A DNA stretch of 64,000 nt from Paracyclopina nana. Lineage: Eukaryota; Arthropoda; Copepoda; Cyclopoida; Cyclopettidae. This document shows positions 47,154 to 58,731 of this stretch, piece by piece. Where the stretch lies: NCBI GenBank assembly GCA_019096065.1, contig JAGUCH010000007.1, positions 5,850,501 to 5,914,500 of the forward strand, given 5' to 3'. The position numbers and the translations under genes were made by a program. Below the pieces are notes generated by a model, which searched no databases, had not been told where the DNA came from, and saw only the letters and a program-made list of their open reading frames with translations. Each line of letters begins with the position of its first letter. Positions within the stretch are counted from its first letter, which is position 1.

Positions 47154-47808
47154 ATGATGAAGAAGGCAACCATTTTGGTGGCATCATGCCTCCTTATCTC
47201 AGTTGTCAATGCAGATGTCTACCTCACAGCTAATCAGGTATCAAAGGAAAAATAATCTTATTCAGAAAGAAAAGCCTCTAACTGACTGTTTCATAATTGC
47301 AGATTTTCTGCAGCTGTGGCCAGCCAGAAAATAATTTCTACAAGGCCTACTCAGCTGCTGAGGCTGGTTGCACTGGCACACCTGCAGGCGCTGGCTATGC
47401 CAGCTGTTTGGCCATAAAACTGGGATTTGTAAGCTTTGTTGACATTTCCGCCTCCGCCACGTGGTTAGTTGAAATGTAAACAAATCGCTTTTCAGCTCAG
47501 TGATGACTGCAGAAGCTTGAACACTGATGCCATGATGGCTCATTTGGCTGGACATGAGGACTTCTATGAAGGCTGTATGGTCCAACCTTTCCCTGCCTCT
47601 GTTACTTCAGGCAATGGCACTTGGCAATGGCCAGGATCCTACCCCTACCAATCCATGGACACTGCTTTGACCAGTTTCATTGGATGCCTCAAATCCCTCT
47701 ACATTGGAGTAAGCAAAATCCATATTTTCTCTTTTCCAGCAAATGCAAACACTACTTTTTCAGTTCTGCCAACAATCTGCCCTGGACTATTTCACATGCA
47801 AGGCTTAG
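47154..47808 (+). CDS. Small secreted Cys-rich protein, unrecognised
   Basis: Predicted 155 aa; exons 47154-47237, 47303-47428, 47496-47708, 47764-47808. Signal peptide MMKKATILVASCLLISVVNA, then about nine cysteines (CSCG, GCTG, SCLAIK, DDCR, GCMV, GCLK, FCQQ, FTCKA). The spacing suggests a compact disulfide fold, but I know no matching family. A TATA-like box (TATAAATAG) lies near 47104, about 50 bp upstream of the start. Its stop is 82 bp from that of the convergent oxidase gene. Confidence 0.65.
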
Positions 47809-47889
47809 AGCCGTTTAAGAAGCTAGACAAAACTACTATTTTTATACTCTGAGAGCTTAGTGTGACAGTGACAATAAAGTTGTTTATCA

Positions 47890-50800
47890 TTAGAGCCTTG
47901 ATAGCTCCATCTTCTTGAGCTCAGCCTTGACTTGGCAGTACTTGTCATAGGCATCTTGAGCACATCCCCAGAAGAGAGTGATGCCACTGCCACCATGTCC
48001 ATAATTATGAATGACCTGAGCAAAAGAAATTAAAAGCTCATGTAGAAGATTGCTTCATCTCATTTAACCTCATAGCTTTTCCCCTCATAGTTGACCTTGT
48101 CCCTCTCCAGCCTGACAGCATTTCTTCCAGGCCGCAATCCCACCCATTGCTTGATCCATTTGGCTCCTTCCACCAAATTAGGAGAGAGAGCTTTGCAGCC
48201 ATTCCAAATGAATTCAGCATCCTCATCCCTGGCATTTGTGTCCCAATCTCCATGCTGATGAGTTCCTCCTAGCACCACACTATCCTGGCTATAATTGCAT
48301 TTTTAAGTTGATTAGCAACATACTAATATTTAGCTGGGTGTCCAAGGCGGTGCTCGGATTATTTGAGAAGAGCAATAATTAAAGGAAAGCTCTATTTTTA
48401 CATTTATACTATAATAAACATGTAGTCTAGATTTTTTCGATGCTTTAAACTTTGCTCTACTCAATTAATGGGAAATTCTTCATGCATCTCAGCAACTGCA
48501 TTCTTAGGGTTTGGCACCAAAAAAAAAAAAAAAAAAAAAAAAGAGAAAGCAATCTCTTAGTACTTCTCCTTTACACAGCATATCAGCTAGCCTAGGCAAT
48601 TAAAAGTGAGATTACTTGCTGATGACGTAGTTGCCATCGTCCAGATCATCCAGTATGACGTTTTTGATCCAATTGGCTTTGACTCTGATCACCTGACCTC
48701 TCAAGGGTGCAATTTGATTATCCCTGGTCACCTCTGAAGCCCACACGCCTGTGCAGTTGATAACCAGATCAGCGTGCAAATCATGTGCCAATTTGGCCAA
48801 ATCTGTGATCCTCCGGTTGCCAATCACGACTCCGCCCAAGGCCACAAATTCAGCCATCAAATAGGGCAGTAAACGAATGGGCTCGATTGTGTAGGTCATA
48901 AATTGGTATCCATGGCTGTGGCGACCCGAAAGTCGACCAAATTCATCCACCTCGCTATCATCGAGTTGCCGAAAGCCATAGACGATGTCCTTCCAAATGT
49001 GGACCAAATTGGGGTCGTGGTTCAATCTTATGGAGCTGACCAGGGCAATTCCCATTTGGCCAGCATTTTCTGTCTTCCAGAGGCCTTCGATGAAATCATG
49101 CGTGTCCTTGGCCCATTGACTACAAAAGAAATTGGCTTTCAAAAACCCAACCATAGATATGATTTTTTTATTATTATTTTCTGCGGAGCATTTTGGGAAA
49201 GTTTTCTTGCTAAGAGGTTTCTTCCTCTTCTTCAGAATCAGATTCAGAGGAGTGGCCGCAGTTGAATTTCTTCCACTTGGCACCAAATGAAAGTACTTTC
49301 TTCTTCTGCTCTTCAAAGGTCTCTCGCTTGGGATTCCGCCAAACGCGGGGCTCGAGGTCCAACATTCCGCCAATGACCTCTGCAAAAAAATATCAATCAC
49401 ATCCTTAATTCAGTTTTGTCTCGGATCATTTGAGCAGAGCATTGTACTCTTATAAGAGAAATCGCTGTTTTACAGAGAAAAGGATGACAAATAAAAGAAC
49501 GATGAGAAAGACATTTTTTAGAAATCACCTTGAGCGAAATTTCGGGGAAACTCCTGTTCATCCTCGATGACATGTGCGAATCCGTTTTGCATGCCGAAAT
49601 CCACGTGGAAGTAGGGCAGCCCCTTGGGCACTGACCTTCGCACATTCCTCTCTTGCGTCAGTGTGATGAGCTTCTTGTTGTGTGCCCACTCACTCTCGCA
49701 CTCCTGGATGGCCTTTTGGAAAAACATGGGCGCGGAGTCGCCATCTTCCCTTGGGATGGGTACACAATGCAGGATCATGTGCGGATGATGCCTCTTCAAC
49801 CCGGTGGCAATCTCGAAGAACACACAGTCCCTCGTTTCGCTTTCAAACATGTCGCAAAGGGCTTTGCGAAACGACTGCATTTCCGCATGGACGTCCTCGT
49901 CCAGCATTGTCGCACAAGTGGTGTGGCCCATGGGAACGATGCAGCAGTGATCTTCGGTCAAAGACGTAAATGGGGGCAGGGAGACGTAGCACGTTTTCCC
50001 TATGGCCACGAGCAAGTGTTTCTTGAATTCGGAGCTGTCAAAGCAGGCTGAGCAGTTGTCCAAGGACCTGGTCATTGTCCGGTGTTGCTTGATGGCAGCC
50101 TCGCGTTCCTCAGCGGCTTCCTGCTCAAGTGATCTTTTGCGCGCTGCTCGCGAAACGAACACGTCGTCGATGGAGAAATCATCCATGTCTGTCTTCTCGT
50201 TGATGGCTTTGCCCGCCAGCCGACTCATCATGGAGTTTTGGTCTTCAGCGGTGCTCAGCTTTTCCCGTTCAAACATTTGCTTGAGATCGTACCGATCATC
50301 GTCGGCGAAATACCGCACACGTTGCCCTTCAGTGTGCGTTGCCACTTTGCCTTTTTTGCGCTTTTGATCCCTTGATTGCGGATTTGGATCTCCCGTGAGC
50401 GGCCGAGTCATTCCCTTGGAATCCGTCACAGTGAGGAGCACAACGTTATTGTCCTCTTCCTCAATGCCTTCATTTGAGGCTTCTTCTTTTTTGGCGGCAA
50501 TTGCTGACCGCGCAGCCTCCAATTGCTCCTTGAGCTTTTTGGCCTTTTCCAAATTGCCCATAAGTTCAGCTTTGACTATTTTGGCACCCAATGCGTTCAT
50601 TTCCCTTTCGGTCAAAACTGCTTTGGTGTCAGCTTTCTGCTCAGGCACTTTTTCTTGCTCTTTGGGCTCAGGTTCAGGCTGCTTAGCTTCATTTTGAGCA
50701 GCCGAAGAGGAGGTACGCCAGCCACTTGAACGCTTGCTTGAAATGCTTGAGCGGCTCTTGGCAAGCTCTCCACCTTCATTGGCATTGGCCTTGGCGAGCA

Positions 50801-51856
50801 ACTCCTGGCACTTGTCATGTGACGACTGCGCCTTTTTCTCCTCAGCCCTGCGCAGGGCTCGCTGAAGCCAAGCTGAATCCAGATCTGAGCTTTGACTTGA
50901 CTTGACAGCCGAGACCGTAGAACTTGTTGTTGATGATGAAGGTTGGTGTGAGGAGGCCAAACTCATCCAGGATTCACGTTTCTCAACGTCTTTCTTTTCA
51001 ACCCACTCATCTTCTTCAGAGGATGAGGAATGTTTTCGCTTCTTGTCCTTTTTCACCTTCTTCTCCTTCTTTTTCTTCTTCTTTTTGCTCTTTTTGCCCT
51101 CGCTGAGATCCCTGTCAAGGTCGGGTAACATCCAGGATTTTTCCTGCTCACGTCGGCCAGCTTCTCGCTTTGCCCTCTTTTCGGCATGTTCCAACACTCT
51201 TTCGCGAGCTCTCTTTATCTCAGCCCTCTCGCTGTCTTTTTTCCACGAAGACTCGAAACGTATCGAGTCACTCATTTTTCAAGTGTTTTTGTTTTGATTT
51301 TTGATCAACGTTTGGTAGGAGCTTTCATTGACATGCGCTTTATGGCCGAAAACTTGCAAAAAAAGCCGCTCTGGATTTAGTGAAGAATTTGGAGAATTTA
51401 TCTTTGAAGGCTTATGACCTCGCCGAAATGTCATTACACAAAGGGGCCAAAAATTAAAAAATGAGCATAAAAACAGTAGTTTTCAAAATTGTTACTAAAT
51501 AACCAGTTCAGAAGTAACGGAGATGTGGATCATTTTAGGGCCAAAAACTATGCAAAAAAGCCAATGTACTTTCTCGCAATGTACAGTTTTACATATGGCA
51601 AAAATTAAAGTTTTCAAGCTTTGAATCAATTTTTCATCATATGAAATGAGCATTTTTCAATGTTAAGTTACCGTTGTTGGTGAATTGGAGTGTCTTTGAG
51701 TAAGTATATGCCCCAAATTCCAGCAGCTCCGTCTCCAGTCGTTTCAGGCGTCAATTTATCCGCGATTAAGGTCACTTTTGCAGACCTGTCATTTCTTTTC
51801 AAGCACAGAGCTGTGCTCACTCCAATAATTCCACCGCCAACAATACAGATATTCAT
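47890..51856 (-). CDS. D-amino-acid / D-aspartate oxidase (FAD-dependent, peroxisomal)
   Basis: Oxidises D-amino acids to 2-oxo acids with H2O2 release. Predicted 344 aa; exons 51672-51856, 48616-49119, 48069-48288, 47890-48015. The FAD-binding Rossmann motif IVGGGIIG opens the protein. [33 protein letters not shown] and [16 protein letters not shown] are family signatures. The C-terminus SRL is a type 1 peroxisomal targeting signal. D-amino-acid and D-aspartate oxidases cannot be separated here. Intron 1 (about 2.55 kb) contains the whole CWF19L2 gene on the same strand; the junction CG|T restores Arg and keeps the frame. The intron 48289-48615 has a run of about 25 A (near 48519). Confidence 0.9.
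49210..51275 (-). CDS. CWF19L2: CWF19-like protein 2 (spliceosome-associated), nested gene
   Basis: A late-spliceosome factor whose yeast relatives (Cwf19/Drn1) act with the lariat debranching machinery. Predicted 638 aa; exons 49529-51275 and 49210-49379. The N-terminal third is charged and disordered, with a poly-Lys tract ([20 protein letters not shown]) and coiled coil. The conserved C-terminal CwfJ domains follow: [50 protein letters not shown] and [11 protein letters not shown], ending [15 protein letters not shown]. It lies wholly inside intron 1 of the oxidase gene, same strand. Confidence 0.93.
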
Positions 51857-52436
51857 GACAGCAGATATTTCCAAATCTGCTTGGTCAGAAAGAAAGGAAA
51901 ATGGTTGCTCAGAAACCAGTTTTTCATCAGTGGAGTCTGATCCAAAAAAAGTTGACTCGTAACATGCATGAAAAATACAATCCATTCACTCAAATACTGT
52001 ATGCAAACCAGTTTCCTTTAGGTATCAATGGAAATATTTGACAGAATAGTGTTTCACTCATATTTTAAGTGGACTGCCTTGAATACTTATATGGAAAACT
52101 GAAGTTTCGAGCATTTTCACCATGTGCAATAAAGGAGAATTAAATCTAAAAAATGTATAGAAATTATCCCTAGATCAACGTTTTTAAAAGAGGGTATTTG
52201 GCAAAGAAAACACACATTACTTACCTAAACTTGAAAGAGAAACATTAAATGACAAATAACAAAAAATACTGTATTAACAAGAAAGCTTGAAGCTTCAGCT
52301 TTCTATGAAAGTTTGCCTCGGTCACGTACAATGTAACAAAAATAAAAGTGGAAAATGACACTGTCAAATGTTTCCACTCGGACTCTAGGAAACTGGTTTG
52401 CGAATAGAATCGATGATTTTATAAAAACAGCAATAA
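51857..52436. other. Intergenic, oxidase start to CNOT10 stop
   Basis: About 580 bp with no recognised gene, repeat or RNA. Both flanking genes are on the minus strand, so this holds the CNOT10 3' UTR and the oxidase promoter. Confidence 0.5.
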
Positions 52437-54645
52437 TCAACATTTCAAAGATATGGTTTTACTATTGTTGAAGTGGTTCAGCGCCAGCTCACGTCCTTTT
52501 TCCACATTGCCTTTACTCAGGGCTAAATAGAGCCTCACACTCAGCACTTTGTTGGCCATGGCAGGGTGGAAGTTGAGCCTCTCCAGCATCTCCTCAGCCT
52601 TGTCGACATCTCCCTTGATGACATGGGCCACAGCCACGTTCACCAAGAACACCGACCGCGAAAGCTGCTCCGGATTTTGGTTGGTCGGTGTTTCGCCAAT
52701 GTCACTGAAGTTCATCAAGCTTTCTGAATTCTTTTTCAGGTCCAACATGGCGAGGGCTTCTGAGGGCCTGCCAAGAAAGACAAGAGCCTCGGCCGAGTAC
52801 AAATGGGCCAGACACTTGAAGCCGGATGGCGTGAGCTGGTCAGACTTTTGCAAGATCTTCTCTCCGTATTCCAACGCGAGTGAGTACTCTCTTTGGCACA
52901 GCTTGATGTACGCCATATTGGCCCATATCGAGAGCAAAATCAGCCTCGACCTAGAAAAAAGCAAACTGTTCACTCCGCTCCAATAATAATACTCTCATTC
53001 CTAGGACATCTGGTTTCAGTTACCTGGATGAAGATGGACCACTTTTGGATGGGGAAGCACTTCCGGATGAAGGATTGCTAGAGGATGTGGAGGATTTGGT
53101 ATCGCCAGCTGGTGGAGTTCCTGGGGCCGAAATAGGCGAGCTGTTGTCATCACAAGTTCGTGACAGCAAACCCTCTGCTATGTTGAGGCAAATGACAGCA
53201 CATTCTAGGGAGACACTCGGTGTGAAATGACTGTGGTTGTCTCCAACCATCAACCGGAGATTTCGGTTGAGCTCGACACTCTCGTACACTTTGAGCTCAA
53301 TGTCTTTATCTGAACTCCATTCAGGACGTGAATAGAGCTCGGACACGATTTGCTCATGGTTTCGATGCTCGTTGACACAGCATTCCGCCAATCTGAAACA
53401 ATAAGAATATAATTAGAGCAGCGCACTTTTTTGAGAAAATGGAAAATTTTGTAGTCACCTTAGCCAGTAGCTGGGATTGAATGACACCTGACCCTTGATG
53501 ACGGTGACGAAAATGTCGAATGCCAGCCTCGGCTTGCCTATGTGCAGCAAAGCTATGCCCTGGTTGTATGCAATCTCGTCCATTTTGATTTTGAGCAGGA
53601 AATGAGGCTGGTTCTTGTCCATGGCCTTGATGGCCTTGGCATGACAATCTCTGCTCATGCGCGCGTAGTGTCCTGCCAAGTTGGGCTTCTTCATCATGAG
53701 GTGAATGCCACAGAGGTTGTTCCAGTACAACGAGTCCAAGTAGGCCTCGTTGCACTCCTCCATTTTGGCCGCTTTCACCTGCTGCATTGCCATGGCCAAC
53801 ACTTTGATGGCCTTGCGCACGTTGCCCTTGATGAACTCCATATTGGCTCGCATGAACTCGAAGGTGATCTGGTTCATTGTGCTCATGCCGTTGGACTTCA
53901 AATCTCGTTTGAAAGCTTTGTACGACTTCATTTGCACCATGGCCAAGGCTCGGCAGAGTTGGAGCCGCTGCGAGCCCGCCTCGTCCTGGTCTTGCTTGGC
54001 CTTCAGTTCAGCCTCGGTCAAAAAGTGCAGAGCACTCGAGGGGTTCTTTCCCAGAAGAGTGAGACTGATGAGGAGTGGGACCAATTGCTCCTTGACAAAG
54101 ACCAAATCGCTATGGACCTGCAAATTGGACTTGGCATTGTTGGTCAGGGTGAGGAGCTTGTACAGGTTGGCCGCCAGCTTTTCAGCGTTGCCAAGCTGGA
54201 GCTCATCCATGATGGCCAGGCAGACGTTGTACATGAGCACGCAGTTCTCCGCCTGAATGTCCGAGTCCACGTCGCCTCCATTCGACTCAATTATGCGCCG
54301 ATAAATGGACACGACAGCCTTCACCACTTTGTCCGTTCGCGTGTAATGGTTACTGAAAAACACAAAATTACCACGTTGTCACGACGCCAAGAGTCTGAAC
54401 GAAAAGCCTTCTTACTCGACGTAGTATTTGCAAACGGCCAAATTTGCCGACACTCGGGGATCCTCGGGACGCTTGGCCCGCAATTGCTCCAACAATTCGA
54501 GGCATTCTTGGTAGCTTTCATCGGTGAAGTGCTGGGTCGCAGCCCTGGCCAGGGCTGACTCATCTTCCGAGACCATTTTGACTCCGAATCCGGCCTCATC
54601 GGAGCGAATTTCAATATTTGACGCGCCGCGATCAACGCCTTCCAT
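52437..54645 (-). CDS. CNOT10: CCR4-NOT complex subunit 10
   Basis: TPR-type subunit of the CCR4-NOT deadenylase, which pairs with CNOT11. Predicted 668 aa; exons 54416-54645, 53459-54352, 53024-53392, 52437-52950. TPR helices span nearly the whole chain: YQECLELLEQLRAKRPEDP, LYWNNLCGIHLMMKKPNLA, YNQGIALLHIGKPRLAFDIF and IWANMAYIKLCQREYSLALEYGEKIL. A Ser/Pro-rich insert (about residues 460-500) separates the N- and C-terminal repeats, as in relatives. Its start lies 129 bp from that of the divergent ITPA gene, so the two probably share a promoter. Confidence 0.93.
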
Positions 54646-54774
54646 GTTTGTTTACAATTTTCTATTTTGGTTGCGAAACAGCGAAAAAGTCGCCAAATGA
54701 GCGCAGAGTAAATCAAAACAAACTCGCGCAACCTTATTTAAGTTCACCGCAAATTCTGCGAAAGGCAAAATATC

Positions 54775-55403
54775 ATGGCGAGCCGAAAAACACTGACGTT
54801 TGTCACTGGAAACGCCAAAAAGCTGGAGGAATTTGTGGCCATTGTTGGCAGCCAGTTTCCTTATGATGTCACCTCGGTGAAAGTCGACTTGCCTGAGTAC
54901 CAAGGCACTCCTCAAGAGATTTGCATTGAAAAGTGCCGGGCAGCTGTTCAAGTTGTGAAAGGCCCTGTCGTCGTGGAAGACACTTGCCTTTGCTTCAATG
55001 CCATGGGTGGGCTGCCAGGTATATACAAAGTTTCTATCGTGAACCTCTGATGAATCAGCTTTGGCCCTTAGGACCTTACATCAAGTGGTTTCTGGAACAA
55101 TTGAAGCCCGAAGGCTTACACAAAATGCTGACAGCATGGGAGGACAAGTCCGCCTACGCCATGTGCATTTTCGGATTTGCCGACGGGTCAACGGACGGCG
55201 AAGGCAAGCCCAACGTCACTTTGTTTGAAGGAAGGACTCCTGGTGTTATTGTCGAGCCGCGAGGTCCACGTGACTTTGGATGGGATCCTTGCTTTCAACC
55301 AGATGGCTTTGACCTAACCTATGCAGAGCTGGACAAATCCATCAAAAACTCGATTTCGCATCGATTTCGCGCTCTTGAAAAGCTCAAAAGCCACTTTAGC
55401 TAG
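54775..55403 (+). CDS. ITPA: Inosine triphosphate pyrophosphatase
   Basis: Hydrolyses ITP, dITP and XTP to monophosphates, keeping non-canonical purines out of nucleic acids. Predicted 191 aa, the usual length; exons 54775-55018 and 55072-55403. The nucleotide-binding [12 protein letters not shown], the metal site [29 protein letters not shown] and ISHRFRAL are all present. The last codons (EKLKSHFS) and following bases recur in degenerate form downstream, part of a duplicated 3' junction with NSUN4. Confidence 0.96.
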
Positions 55404-55916
55404 CTCAATCGTTTTATTTTGGCAAAATACATGGGACCAAGGTTTCTGTCCAAGCTTTGTCGGCCGAAACGTGTCACATATAGATTAGTTGAAAAGTTCA
55501 TGCATGCTTTGAACAGCGCAATGCTACAGCACAAGTCACGCACCACAACATTGATGTCAGCCTTTTCCTCAAAAAGATCTAAAAACCACTTTAGCCAGCT
55601 CAATCGTTTTATTTTGGCAAAATACACGGGGACAAAGTTTCTGTCCAAGCTGGGCCCATCTAGTTGGCCGAAACGTGTCACCTTGGTCACCTTGAGATTA
55701 ATTGAGAAGTTCATAAATGCCTTGAACGGGGCAATGCTTAGAGACAATTCACACACCGCAACATTTATGTCAGTTTTTCCCCATATTAACTAGAGTCCTA
55801 TGGCTAAAGGATCCGTGCTTGACCTCACCTAGGCAAAGGTAGCCAAATCAGTAAAAAACTCTATTTTCATAGATAGTGTATCCCCTTAAAGATCAAAAGT
55901 CACTTTGGCTAGCTCA
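55376..55916. repeat. Degenerate tandem duplications of the ITPA/NSUN4 3' junction
   Basis: The end of ITPA joined to the end of NSUN4 (antisense) appears three times. The first unit starts at about 55376, the second at about 55571, and the third at about 55808; the third carries a longer ITPA-like stretch and runs into the real NSUN4 tail at 55909. Two extra NSUN4-tail copies (55404-55575 and 55597-55757) still read as NSUN4-like peptide ending [10 protein letters not shown] or [10 protein letters not shown]. Confidence 0.85.
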
Positions 55917-57969
55917 ATCGTTTTATTTTGGCAAAATACATGGGGCCAAAGTTTCTGTCCAAGCTAGGCACAACTTGTTGGCCGAAACGTGTCACCTTGA
56001 GATTAGTCGAGAAGTTCATGCATGCTTTGAACGCATCAATGCTATGAGACAAGTCACACACCACAACATTGATGTCAGTCTCTTCCCAAATCAACTTGAG
56101 TGCCATGGCAACGACTCCGTCATTCTGCATGGGTGACAATGTGCACGTGGAGTACACAACGTAACCTCCCGGTTTGGTACACTTGATGGCAGCTACCAAG
56201 AGGCTCGCTTGTAATCCAGGCATACGCAGCCTCTCCTTGGCCTTTTGAGGGCTGAACAAATTGAAGCTGTCGTCACCCGACACCGCATGTCGGTCAGTAA
56301 AGCAGGGCACATCGCAGAGCACTTTGTCGAATTTGCACTCAAACACCTCGGGAAGAACAACACCGTTTTTGCTCATAAACTGTAGAGTTTCGTGCCCTAA
56401 CGACTGATTGAACTTGTCGAGCAAAAAGGAGCTCATGACACGTTTCACCCTCAACAAACGAGCTCTGTCCAAGTCATTGCATAGGATCGAATGAGGCCTC
56501 AGTGTCTGCATGGCCACCAGGCTTTTTCCTCCAGGACCAGCGCACAAGTCCAACAATTCGTCACCTTTTTGGAGGTTGAGCATCAGCACTGGTAAAATGG
56601 AGGCCGCGTCCATACAGTAATAATTGAAGGGTCCGTCTGAAACGTTAACAAGCTAGTTTCACAACGAAAAGTTAAAAAGCTTAGAATCATAGCTAGTACG
56701 GCAAAACAATATGACAATAGACTGTAGAGCAATACCGTACAATCGCCTCGGTTCGCGAAAATGGTGGAAAATCCCATCGGGATAGAAGAAAACTTCGAGT
56801 TTTGGTGGGAAGTCGTAGATTTTCTCCTTGATGGATTGTGAAGTGTTGGCAGGCGTTTTTGTGGGCTCCTTGAAGTAGTCCGATTCCTCGATAAAGTCTT
56901 CCATACCCGCGGTTTTGTCAGGTGGCACAAACTCGTACATTGAAGCGCTGATTTTGCCCCCAATGACCAAATCTTCGGGATCAACGAGTCGATCCTGAGC
57001 CTCAGTCTTGGTCATGGATCCATGAATGACATTTTCCTTATCAGTATCCTCATCTTCGACTTCTTTTAATGATGGCCTTTCCTGACTGGATTGGGTAAGC
57101 TGCGAAATCAACATATCGACTTCGGTATCTGGATTTTCATCTTCAGCAGAGCTTTGCGGCAAATGGGCCAGTTCTGAAAAAATGTGCGCTGCATTTGCAT
57201 TGCGATATTCAAAGCACAATAAAAAACGGAACGGATTATCAGGGCTGCCAATCATTCAACCGGATAAAGCTGCTTGGCTACCTAATAGTAATAACCAGGG
57301 TGAAACTGACACTCTTCAGTTGTGCCAATATCAGCCAGTTTGCCACGACCAAAAAGGAGTGCAGTGGAGACCAGGAACGTTTCAGCATTCACGTCGATTT
57401 GTGACTGCCATGTTTATCATCATTGGACTCTTTGCCATCCTCATCCTCATTGGATTTTTGGCAGTTTTTGACCTGATTTGCGTCAATGTGGCGGGCTTCA
57501 AGTCGTACAACAAGGCCGACAAGTGCATTTGGAATATTGACATTCAGTAAAATCGTACCTGCATTGTAAACGTCTCTCAAACTGACGCAGCCTAAAGACT
57601 TTAATTCCTCTATCACTTCTTCCTTGGGCGAGAAGTTATTGACCAAGGCTGCAAATTTGGGCTTGCAGAGCAAAGCAAGGCGGATTTTGTGCCAGTCCGA
57701 GCCGTAAATTTGCTTGTAATGCGAATCGAAGAAATCCAACGCAAGATCCTTGTTTGTCTTGGGCAACTTTTTCTGACGTAAATTCGGTGACTCTTTCAAT
57801 TTTGTGTCCTCGAAAGTAGAAAAATGAATCCCTTTTAAAAAAGCCAGCAGCAAAAAAAAATGTCGATGGAAAATCATACCTTTCTTCTTTTGCTGATTTT
57901 ACTCGCTGACACGGTCGAAGTTTGCAAGAAACGGACATTTTGCTGCACGTTGGATTTGACGAGCAACAT
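55909..57969 (-). CDS. NSUN4: Mitochondrial rRNA m5C methyltransferase NSUN4
   Basis: AdoMet-dependent methyltransferase; with mTERF4 its relatives modify 12S-type rRNA and help mitoribosome assembly. Predicted 501 aa; exons 57880-57969, 57559-57808, 56736-57173, 55909-56636. Exon 1 encodes a basic N-terminus (MLLVKSNVQQNVRFLQTS) like a mitochondrial presequence; the exon 1/2 junction is the least certain, and an alternative ATG at 57877 reads through it. Catalytic features: DLCAGPGGKS (AdoMet site), KVLCDVPCF and YSTCTLS with the two conserved Cys; the end is [14 protein letters not shown]. The middle exon carries an acidic insert (about residues 120-190). Confidence 0.88.
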
Positions 57970-58220
57970 TTTGACGAGATTTTCTAATTTTTCTTATTTA
58001 TTCCGACTTTCTGTTGTTGTTTACATCAACAGCTGATTTTGCCGAAATCAGAATCTTAGCGGGAAATTCAAAAAGCTTACACTCAGCTTGGTCAGCTACT
58101 CAGCTTTCACTTCTCCGTCTTCTCGACATTCGGTCTTTTTTGTCAGGTTTAGTGCTTTATTTCGTCTAAGAAAAGGAATGGAGAGGTTTTCTCGGTCTCA
58201 GTTAAAAACTTGTCTAATTT

Positions 58221-58452
58221 TTAGGTCCTTTCCATGTGCTCACTTTTGGTTTTGAGGTACAAAAAAATGTACCACGCAAAACCGTTTTTGCAAGACCGTA
58301 TTCATTGTTTATTTACGTTTTTGTTTACTTTTTGCGTACTGGCTGTTTTACCTGTTTACATTTTTTTGCTACTTGGCCATGACCAATTTTTTGTACCATC
58401 AAAAACCGTTTTTGAGATATGTTTTTTGTACAAGCACATGGAAAGGTCCTTA
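58221..58452. mobile_element. PIF/Harbinger-type MITE with TTA target duplications
   Basis: The element body is 58224-58449 (226 bp), with perfect 16-bp inverted ends GGTCCTTTCCATGTGC / GCACATGGAAAGGTCC and TTA on both sides (58221-58223, 58450-58452). Near the left end, sub-terminal GTAC and AAAACCGTTTTT stretches are also mirrored on the right. Non-coding. Confidence 0.8.
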
Positions 58453-58731
58453 GTCTCAGTCCATAATGGTAAGTTTTGTTTCAATCAAGTTAAAATCAAT
58501 TCGCTGCATGCATCTGCTGTTTGCCTGTTAATTTTACGTTTTACATTGCCACTTCAGGTATTGAAAATTTCGGCCATAAGAGAATTTGGCTTGTTAAAAA
58601 ATCAAATTGATGCTTCAAACTTTTTTGATGATTACGAAATACTGGTAAAAGGCAGCATAATGCATTGGCATTATAAGTCACAATATTAATTAGGGGTTTT
58701 TATTTAGTAAGCAGTGCCGTAAAAGTTATAC

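Noticed and set aside
48519-48545. Poly(A) run as a retroposon tail
   Set aside because: No recognisable SINE or LINE body or target duplication beside it; plain homopolymer in an intron.
53542-54558. 338-codon plus-strand ORF
   Set aside because: Antisense to CNOT10 exons and crosses its splice sites.
55400-55793. ORFs on both strands between ITPA and NSUN4
   Set aside because: The minus one is degenerate duplicated NSUN4 tail, the plus one its shadow; no start or splice context.
57182-57550. Plus-strand ORF with a hydrophobic stretch (FIIIGLFAILILIGFLAVF)
   Set aside because: Antisense to the end of NSUN4 exon 3 and its intron; no signal or splice support.
58558-58690. Plus-strand exon-like stretch (VLKISAIREFGLLKNQ)
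   Set aside because: An acceptor and an open frame exist, but no matching upstream coding exon could be joined in frame.
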